Part shown: piece after piece, positions 52,285 to 61,960 of the stretch
How positions within the stretch are numbered: position 1 is the stretch's first letter
How the letters are laid out: each line of letters starts with the position of its first letter
Source of the DNA: Sepiola atlantica
Taxonomy: Eukaryota > Mollusca > Cephalopoda > Sepiida > Sepiolidae
Length of the DNA: 64,000 nt
Reading direction: 5' to 3'
NCBI GenBank assembly: GCA_963556195.1
Contig: CAUVYP010000587.1
Coordinates: forward strand, 248,001-312,000
Notes under the pieces: generated by a model
Databases searched by the model: none
Told to the model about the DNA's origin: nothing
What the model saw: only the letters and a program-made list of their open reading frames with translations
Position numbers and translations under genes: made by a program

Positions 52285-55200
52285 TTAGCGCGTTTTAAAG
52301 TTGATATCGCTTTTGTTTATAACTTCCACATTTATTCGAGTTGTGCAACGAAACTTTGCAGACAGTCGCCTATAGGCCTTTTCTACTGAAGTACCAAGTT
52401 TCAGAGATGCAGCTTTTGTACTGCCGGAGATATGTCGATACAAACTTAATACGCAAAACATCAACAAAATTTAGCGCGTTTTAAAGTTGATATCGCTTTT
52501 GTTTATAACTTCCACATTTATTCTAATTGTGCAACGAAACTTTGCAGACAACCGCTCAGACAAATGTTCTACTGAAGTACCAAGTTTCAGAAGTGCAGCT
52601 CTTGTACTGCCGGAGATGTGTCGATACAAACTGATTACGCAAAACATCAACAAAATTTAGCGCGTGTTAAAGTTGATATCGCTTTTGTTTATAACTTCCA
52701 CATTTATTCGAATTGTGCAACGAAACTTTGCAGACAGTCGCAGATAGGATTTTTCTACGGAAGTACCAAGTTTAAGAAGTGCAGCTCTTGTACTGCCGGA
52801 GATATGTCGATACAAACTGAATACGCAAACAATCAACAAAATTAAGTGCGATTTAAAGTTGATATCGCTTTTGTTTATAACTTCCACATTCATTGGAATT
52901 GTGCAACGAAACTTTGCAGAGATTAGCGGAGTCACATGTTCTACTAAAGTACCAAGTTTCAGAAGTGCAGGTCTTGTACTGCCGGAGATATGTCGATACA
53001 AACTGAATACGCAAAACATCAACAAAATTTAGCGCGTTTTAAAGTTGATATCGCTTTTGTTTATAACTTCCACATTTATTCTAATTTTGCAACGAACCTT
53101 TGCAGACAACCGCTCAGAAAAATTTTCTACTGAAGTACCAAGTTTCAGAAGTGCAGCTGTTGTACTGCCGGAGATATGTCGATACAAACTGAATACGCAA
53201 AACATCAACAAAATTTAGCGCGTTTTAAAGTTGATATCGCTTTTGTTTATAACTTCCACATTTATTCGAATTGTGCAACGAAACTTTGCAGACAGTCGCC
53301 TATAGGCCTTTTCTACTGAAGTACCAAGTTTCAGAAGTGCAGCTGTTGTACTGCCGGAGATATGTCGATACAAACTGAATACGCAAAACATCAACAAAAT
53401 TTAGCGCGTTTTAAAGTTGATATCGCTTTTGTTTATAACTTCCACATTTATTCGAATTGTGCAACGAAACTTTGCAGACAACCGCGGAGACACATGTTCT
53501 ACTGAAGTACCAAGTTTCAGAAGTGCAGCTCTTGTACTGCCGGAGATATGTCGATACAAACTTAATACGCAAAACATAAACAAAATTTAGCGTGTTTTGA
53601 AGTTGATATCGCTTTTGTTTATAACTTCCACATTTATTCCAATTGTGCAACGAAACTTTGCAGACAGTCGCGGATAGGCCTTTTCTACTGACGTACCAAG
53701 TTTCAGAAGTGCAGCCCTTGTACTGCCGAAGAGATATGTCGATACAAACTGAATACGAAAAACATCAACAACATTTAGCGCGTTTTAAAGTTGATATCGC
53801 TTTTGTTTATAACTTCCACATTTATTCGAATTGTGCAACGGAATTTTGCAGACAACCGCGGAGACACATGTTCTACTGAAGTACCAAGTTTCAGAAGTGC
53901 AGCTCTTGTACTGCCGGAGATATGTCGATACAAACTTAATACGCAAAACATCAACAAAATTTAGAGCGTTTTAAAGTTGATATCGCTTTTGTTTATAACT
54001 TCCACATTTATTCTACTTGTGCAACGAAACTTTGCAGACTACCGCGGAGACACATTTTCTACTGAAGTACCAAGTTTCAGAAGTGCAGCTCTTGTACTGC
54101 CGGAGATATGTCGATACAAACTGAATACGCAAACAATCAACAAAATTTAGTGCGATTTAAAGTAGATTTCGCTTTTGTTTATAACTTCCACATTCATTGG
54201 AATTGTGCAACGAAACTTTGCAGAGATTAGCGGAGTCACATGTTCTACTAAAGTACCAAGTTTCAGAAGTGCAGCTCTTGTACTGCCGGAGATATGTCGA
54301 TACAAACTGAATACGCAAAACATCAACAAAATTTAGCGCGTTTTAAAGTTGATATCGCTTTTGTTTATAACTACCACATTTATTCGAATTGTGCAACGAA
54401 ACTTTGCAGACAGTCGCGGATAGGCCTTTTCTACTGAAGTACCAAGTTTCAGAAGTGCAGCTCTTGTACTGCCGGAGATATGTCGATACAAACTGAATAC
54501 GCAAAACATCAACAAAATTTAGCGCGTTTTAAAGTTGATATCGCTTTGGTTTATAACTTTCACATTTATTCGAATTGTGCAACGAAACTTTGCAGACAGT
54601 CGCGGAGAGGCCTTTTCTACTGAAGTACCAAGTTTCAGAAGTGCAGCTCTTGTACTGCCGGAGATATGTCGATACAAACTGAATACGCAAAACATCAACA
54701 AAATTTAGCGCGTTTTAAAGTTGATATCGCTTTTGTTTATAACTTCCACATTTATTCGAATTGTGCAACGAAACTTTGCAGACAGTCGCGGATAGGCTTT
54801 TTCTACTGAAGTACCAAGTTACAGAAGTGCAGCTCTCTTACTGCCGGAGATATGTCGATACAAACTGAATACGCAAACAATCAACAAAATTTAGTGCGAT
54901 TTAAAGTAGATATAGCTTTTGTTTATAACTTCCACATTCATTGGAATTGTGCAACGAGACTTTGCAGACAGTCGCGGATAGGCCTTTTCTACTGAAGTAC
55001 CAAGTTACAGAAGTGCAGCTCTTGTTCTGCCGAAGATATGTCGATACAAACTGAATACGCAAAACATCAACAAAATTTAGCGCGTTTTAAAGTTGATATC
55101 GCTTTTGTTTATAACTTCCACATTTATTCGAATTGGGGCACGAAACTTTGCAGACAACCGCGCAGACACATTTCCTACTGAAGTACCAAGTTTCAGAAGT

Positions 55201-57122
55201 GCAGCTCTTGTACTGCCGGAGATATGTCGATACAAACTGATTACGCAAAACATCAACAAAATTAAGCGCGTGTTAAAGTTGATATCGCTTTTGTTTATAA
55301 CTTCCACATTTATTCGAATTGTGCAACGAAACTTTGCAGACAGTCGCAGATAGGCCTTTTCTACTGAAGTACCAAGTTTAAGAAGTGTAGCTCTTGTACT
55401 GCCGGAGATATGTCGATACAAACTGAATACGCAAACAATCAACAACATTTAGTGCGATTTAAAGTAGATATCGCTTTTGTTTATAACTTCCACATTCATT
55501 GGAATTGTGCAACGAAACTTTGCCGAGATTAGCGGAGTCACATGTTCTACTAAAGTACCAAGTTTCAGAAGTGCAGCTGTAGTACTGCCGGAGATATGTC
55601 GATACAAACTGAATACGCAAAACATCAACAAAATTTAGCGCGTTTTAAAGTTGATATCGCATTTGTTTATAACTTCCACATTTATTCGAATTGTGCAACG
55701 AAACTTTGCAGACAGTCGCGGATAGGCCTTTTCTACTGAAGTACCAAGTTTCAGAAGTGCAGCTCTTGTACTGCCGGAGATATGTCGATACAAACTGAAT
55801 ACGCAAAACATCAACAAAATTTAGCGCGTTTTAAAGTTGATATCGCTTTTGTTTATAACTTCCACATTTATTCGAATTGTGCAACGAAACTTTGCAGACA
55901 GTCGCCTATAGGCCTTTTCTACTAAAGTACCAAGTTTCAGAGATGCAGCTTTTGTACTGCCGGAGATATGTCGATACAAACTTAATACGCAAAACATCAA
56001 CAAAATTTAGCGCGTTTTAAAGTTGATATCGCTTTTGTTTATAACTTCCACATTTATTCTAATTGTGCAACGAAACTTTGCAGACAACCGCTCAGACAAA
56101 TTTTCTACTGAAGTACCAAGTTTCAGAAGTGCAGCTCTTGTACTGCCGGAGATGTGTCGATACAAACTGATTACGCAAAACATCAACAAAATTTAGCGCG
56201 TGTTAAAGTTGATATCGCTTTTGTTTATAACTTCCACATTTATTCGAATTGTGCAACGAAACTTTGCAGACAGTCGCAGATAGAATTTTTCTACGGAAGT
56301 ACCAAGTTTAAGAAGTGCAGCTCTTGTACTGCCGGAGATATGTCGATACAAACTGAATACGCAAACAATCAACAAAATTTAGTGCGATTTAAAGTTGATA
56401 TCGCTTTTGTTTATAACTTCCACATTCATTGGAATTGTGCAACGAAACTTTGCAGAGATTAGCGGAGTCACATGTTCTACTAAAGTACCAAGTTTCAGAA
56501 GTGCAGGTCTTGTACTGCCGGAGATATGTCGATACAAACTGAATACGCAAAACATCAACAAAATTTAGCGCGTTTTAAAGTTGATATCGCTTTTGTTTAT
56601 AACTTCCACATTTATTCGAATTGTGCAACGAAACTTTGCAGACAGTTGCGGATAGGCCTTTTCTACTGAAGTACCAAGTTTCAGAAGTGCAGCTCTTGTA
56701 CTGCCGGAGATATGTCGATACAAACTGAATACGCAAAACATCAACAAAATTTAGCGCGTTTTAAAGTTGATATCGCTTTTGTTTATAACTTCCACATTTA
56801 TTCTAATTGTGCAACGAAACTTTGCAGACAGTCGCGGATGGGCCTTTTCTACTGAAGTACCAAGTTTCAGAAGTGCAGCTCTTGTAGTGCCGGAGATATG
56901 TCGATACACACTGAATACGCAAAACATCAACAAAATTTAGCGCGTTTTAAAGTTGATATCGCTTTTGTTTATAACTTCCACATTTATTCGAATTGTGCAA
57001 CGAAACTTTGCAGACAGTCGCCTATAGGCCTTTTCTAAAGAAGTACCAAGTTTCAGAAGTGCAGCTGTTGTACTGCCGGAGATATGTCGATACAAACTGA
57101 ATACGCAAAACATCAACAAAAT
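52285..57122. repeat. Domain B block with two V5-V7-V6-V10 units
   Basis: The order from 52285 is 5 7 6 10 7 5 8 4+2 8 8 10 4 4 4 4 9 6 10 4 5 7 6 10 4 11 5. The V5-V7-V6-V10 units at 52285 and 55821 share GGAGATGTGTCG and CTACGGAAGTACC with the unit at 41492. The V9 at 55077 leads directly into a V6 through ACTGATTACGC, so a V7 has been lost there. Confidence 0.83.
53215..54146. repeat. +2 tagged cassette, copy 10 (mosaic)
   Basis: V5-V8-V4(+2)-V8-V8; the tag starts at 53725. It combines CTACTGACGTACC, otherwise found only in copies 1 and 2, with TTGTGCAACGGAATTTT, otherwise found only in copies 4 and 5. The last V8 has a private GACTACCGCGG. Confidence 0.9.
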
Positions 57123-58052
57123 TTAGCGCGTTTTAAAGTTGATATCGCTTTTGTTTATAACTACCACATTTATTCGAATTGTGCAACGAAACTTTGCAGA
57201 CAGTCGCGGATAGGCCTTTTCTACTGAAGTACCAAGTTTCAGAAGTGCAGCTCTTGTACTGCCGGAGATATGTCGATACAAACTGAATACGAAAAACATC
57301 AACAAAATTTAGCGCGTTTTAAAGTTGATATCGCTTTTGTTTATAACTTCCACATTTATTCGAATTGTGCAACGAAACTTTGCAGACAGTCGCGGATAGG
57401 CCTTTTCTACTGAAGTACCAAGTTTCAGAAGTGCAGCTCTTGTACTGCCGGAGATATGTCGATACAAACTGAATACGCAAAACATCAACAAAATTTAGCG
57501 CGTTTTAAAGTTGATATCGCTTTTGTTTATAACTTCCACATTTATTCGAATTGTGCAACGAAACTTTGCAGACAGTCGCGGATAGGCTTTTTCTACTGAA
57601 GTACCAAGTTACAGAAGTGCAGCTCTTGTACTGCCGGAGATATGTCGATACAAACTGAATACGCAAACAATCAACAAAATTTAGTGCGATTTAAAGTAGA
57701 TATCGCTTTTGTTTATAACTTCCACATTCACTGGAATTGTGCAACGAAACTTTGCAGACAGTCGCGGATAGGCCTTTTCTACTGAAGTACCAAGTTACAG
57801 AAGTGCAGCTCTTGTACTGCCGGAGATATGTCGATACAAACTGAATAGGAAAACAATCAACAAAATTTAGTGCGATTTAAAGTAGATATCGCTTTTGTTT
57901 ATAACTTCCACATTCATTGGAATTGTGCAACGAAATTTTGCAGACAACCGCGGAGACACATTTTCTACTGAAGTACACAGTTTCGGAGATACAGCTTTTG
58001 TACTGCCGGAGATATGTCGATACAAACTTAATACGCAAAACATCAACAAAAT
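57123..58052. repeat. 5-monomer unit V4-V4-V4-V4-V8, copy 1
   Basis: It begins with AACTACCACATTTATTC, and its third V4 has GATAGGCTTTTTC and AAGTTACAGAAG. The V10/V4 hybrid at 57681 and the V8 at 57867 both have CACATTCA starts. It matches 59729-60658 at an offset of 2606 with scattered differences. Confidence 0.83.
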
Positions 58053-59728
58053 TTAGCGCGTTTTAAAGTTGATATCGCTTTTGTTTATAACTTCCACATT
58101 TATTCTAATTGTGCAACGAAACTTTGCAGACAACCGCTCAGACAAATTTTCTACTGATGTACCAAGTTTCAGAAGTGCAGCTCTTGTACTGCCGGAGATA
58201 TGTCGATACAAACTGATTACGCAAAACATCAACAAAATTTAGCGCGTGTTAAAGTTGATATCGCTTTTGTTTATAACTTCCACATTTATTCGAATTGTGC
58301 AACGAAACTTTGCAGACAGTCGCGGATAGGCCTTTTCTACTGAAGTACCAAGTTTCAGAAGTGCAGCTCTTGTACTGCCGGAGATATGTCGATACAAACT
58401 TAATACGCAAAACATCAACAAAATTTAGCGCGTTTTAAAGTTGATATCGCTTTTGTTTATAACTTCCAGATTTATTCGAATTGTGCAACGAAACTTTGCA
58501 GACAGTCGCGGATGGGCCTTTTCTACTGAAGTACCAAGTTTCAGAAGTGCAGCTCTTGTACTGCCGGAGATATGTCGATACAAACTTAATACGCAAAACA
58601 TCAACAAAATTTAGCGCGTTTTAAAGTTGATATCGCTTTTGTTTATAACTTCCACATTTATTCGAATTGTGCAACGAAACTTTGCAGACAGTCGCCTATA
58701 GGCCTTTTCTACTGAAGTACCAAGTTTCAGAAGTGCAGCTGTTGTACTGCCGGAGATATGTCGATACAAACTTAATACGCAAAACATCAACAAAATTTAG
58801 CGCGTTTTAAAGTTGATATCGCTTTTGTTTATAACTTCCACATTTATTCGAATTGTGCAACGAAACTTTGCAGACAACCGCGGAGACACATGTTCAACAG
58901 AAGTCCCAAGTTTCAGAAGTACAGCCTTTGTACTGCCGGAGATATGTCGATACAAACTTAATACGCAAAACATAAACAAAATTTAGCGTGTTTTGAAGTT
59001 GATATCGCTTTTGTTTATAACTTCCACATTTATTCCAATTGTGCAACGAAACTTTGCAGACAGTCGCGGATAGGCCTTTTCTACTGAAGTACCAAGTTTC
59101 AGAAGTGCAGCTCTTGTACTGCCGAAGAGATATGTCGATACAAACTGAATACGAAAAACATCAACAAAATTTAGCGCGTTTTAAAGTTGATATCGCTTTT
59201 GTTTATAACTTCCACATTTATTCGAATTGTGCAACGAAATTTTGCAGACAACCGCGGAGACACATGTTCTTCTGAAGTACCAAGTTTCAGAAGTGCAGCT
59301 CTTGTACTGCCGGAGATATGTCGATACAAACTTAATACGCAAAACATCAACAAAATTTAGAGCGTTTTAAAGTTGATATCGCTTTTGTTTATAACTTCCA
59401 CATTTATTCTACTTGTGCAACGAAACTTTGCAGACAACCGCGGAGACACATTTTCTACTGGAGTACCAAGTTTCAGAAGTGCAGCTCTTGTACTGCCGGA
59501 GATATGTCGATACAAACTGAATACGCAAACAATCAACAAAATTTAGTGCGATTTAAAGTAGATATCGCTTTTGTTTATAACTTCCACATTCATTGGAATT
59601 GTGCCACGAAACTTTGCAGAGATTAGCGGAGTCACATGTTCTACTAAAGTACCAAGTTTCAGAAGTGCAGCTGTAGTACTGCCGGAGATATGTCGATACA
59701 AACTGAATACGCAAAACATCAACAAAAT
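58053..59728. repeat. Domain B block carrying tagged cassette 11
   Basis: The order is 7 4 11 5 8 4+2 8 8 10. Four successive monomers (58239 to 58797) end AAACTTAATACGC, whereas most V4/V5 copies end AAACTGAATACGC. A 3'-end mark has therefore spread along a run of neighbours. Confidence 0.83.
58611..59542. repeat. +2 tagged cassette, copy 11
   Basis: V5-V8-V4(+2)-V8-V8; the tag starts at 59121, 5396 bases after copy 10, the longest spacing. The first V8 is unusually altered (GTTCAACAGAAGTCCC, AAGTACAGCCTTTG), and the base before the tag region is CAGCTCTTG rather than CAGCCCTTG. Confidence 0.88.
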
Positions 59729-60658
59729 TTAGCGCGTTTTAAAGTTGATATCGCTTTTGTTTACAACTACCACATTTATTCGAATTGTGCAACGAAACTT
59801 AGCAGACAGTCGCGGATAGGCCTTTTCTACTGAAGTACCAAGTTTCAGAAGTGCAGCTCTTGTACTGCCGGAGATATGTCGATACAAACTGAATACGCAA
59901 AACATCAACAAAATTTAGCGCGTTTTAAAGTTGATATCGCTTTTGTTTATAACTTCCACATTTATTCTAATTGTGCAACGAAACTTTGCAGACAGTCGCG
60001 GATCGGCCTTTTCTACTGAAGTACCAAGTTTCAGAAGTGCAGCTCTTGTACTGCCGGAGATATGTCGATACAAACTGAATACGCAAAACATCAACAAAAT
60101 TTAGCGCGTTTTAAAGTTGATATCGCTTTTGTTTATAACTTCCACATTTATTCGAATTGTGCAACGAAACTTTGCAGACAGTCGCGGATAGGCTTTTTCT
60201 ACTGAAGTACCAAGTTTCAGAAGAGCAGCTCTTGTACTGCCGGAGATATGTCGATACAAACTGAATACGCAAACAATCAACAAAATTTAGTGCGATTTAA
60301 AGTAGATATCGCTTTTGTTTATAACTTCCACATTCATTAGAATTGTGCAACGAAACTTTGCAGACAGTCGCGGATCGGCCTTTTCTACTGAAGTACCAAG
60401 TTACAGAAGTGCAGCTCTTGTACTGCCGGAGATATGTCGATACAAACTGAATACGCAAACAATCAACACAATTTAGTGCGATTTAAAGTAGATATCGCTT
60501 TTGTTTATTACTTCCACATTCATTGGAATTGTGCAACGAAATTTTGCAGACAACCGCGGAAACACATTTTCTACTGAAGTACACAGTTTCGGAGATGCAG
60601 CTTTTGTACTGCCGGAGATATGTCGATACAAACTTAATACGCAAAACATCAACAAAAT
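59729..60658. repeat. 5-monomer unit V4-V4-V4-V4-V8, copy 2
   Basis: Second copy of 57123-58052. It shares AACTACCACATTT and the altered V8 (AAGTACACAGTTTCGGAGAT). Private changes include TTTACAACTACC, CGCGGATCGGCC in two monomers and ATCAACACAATTT. Confidence 0.82.
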
Positions 60659-61216
60659 TTAGCGCGTTTTAAAGTTGATATCGCTTTTGTTTATAACTTC
60701 CACATTTATTCGAATTGTGCAACGAAACTTTGCAGACAGTCGCGGATAGGCCTTTTCTACTGAAGTACCAAGTTTCAGAGATGCAGCTTTTGTACTGCCG
60801 GAGATATGTCGATACAAACATAATACGCAAAACATCAACAAAATTTAGCGCGTTTTAAAGTTGATATCGCTTTTGTTTATAACTTCCAGATTTATTCTAA
60901 TTGTGCAACGAAACTTTGCAGACAACCGCTCAGACAAATTTTCTACTGAAGTACCAAGTTTCAGAAGTGCAGCTCTTGTACTGCCGGAGATATGTCGATA
61001 CTAACTGATTACGCAAAACATCAACAAAATTACGCGCGTGTTAAAGTTGATATCGCTTTTGTTTATAACTTCCACATTTATTCAAATTGTGCAACGAAAC
61101 TTTGCAGACAGTCGCAGATAGGCTTTTTCTATTGAAGTACCAAGTTTCAGAAGTGCAGCTCTTGTACTGCCGGAGATATGTCGATACAAACTGAATACGC
61201 AAACAATCAACAAAAT
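60659..61216. repeat. V4-V7-V6 monomers before the V1/V2 island
   Basis: Three domain-B monomers. The V7 at 60845 carries the V11 mark CCAGATTTATTC and GATACTAACTG. The junction to V6 reads AAATTACGCGCG, a variant of the usual AAATTAAGCGCG. Confidence 0.8.
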
Positions 61217-61960
61217 TTAGTGCGATTTAAAGTAGATATCGCTTTTGTTTATAACTTCCACATTCTTTGGAATTGTGCAACGAAACTTTGCACAGATTAG
61301 CGGAGTAACATTTTCTACTGAAGTACCAAGTTTCAGAAGTGCAGCTCTTGTACTGCCGGAGATATGTCGATACAAACTGAATACGCAAAACATCAACAAA
61401 ATTTAGCGCGTTTTAAAGTTGATATCGCTTTTGTTTATAACTTCCACATTTATTCGAATTGTGCAACGAAACTTTGCAGACAGTCGCGGATAGGCCTTTT
61501 CTACTGAAGTACCAAGTTTCAGAAGTGCAGCTCTTGTACTGCCGGAGATATGTCGATACAAACTGAATACGCAAAACATCAACAAAATTTAGCGCGTTTT
61601 AAAGTTGATATCGCTTTTGTTTATAACTTCCACATTTATTCGAATTGTGCAACGAAACTTTGCACAGATTAGCGGAGTCACATTTTCTACTGAAGTACCA
61701 AGTTTCAGAAGTGCAGCTCTTGTACTGCCGTAGATATGTCGATACAAACTGAATACGCAAACTATCAACAAAATTTAGTGCGATTTAAAGTTAGTATCGC
61801 TTTTGTTTATAACTTCACCATTCTTTAGAATTGTGCAACGAAACTTTGCAGAGATAAGCGGAGTCACATGCTCTACTGAAGTACCAAGTTTCAGAAGTGC
61901 AGCTGTTGTACTGCCGGAGATATGTCGATACAAACTGAATACGCAAAACATCAACAAAAT
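61217..61960. repeat. V1/V2 island near the right end
   Basis: The order is V1 (V10-like left half), V4, V1, V2. The first V1 has GGAGTAACATT, a mark otherwise seen only near 11997 and 16275. The V2 has TTCTTTAGAATTG, otherwise seen only at 9303 and 10791. The V1 at 61589 ends AAACTATC before the V2, the normal domain-A linkage. These are domain-A haplotypes embedded in domain B. Confidence 0.87.
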
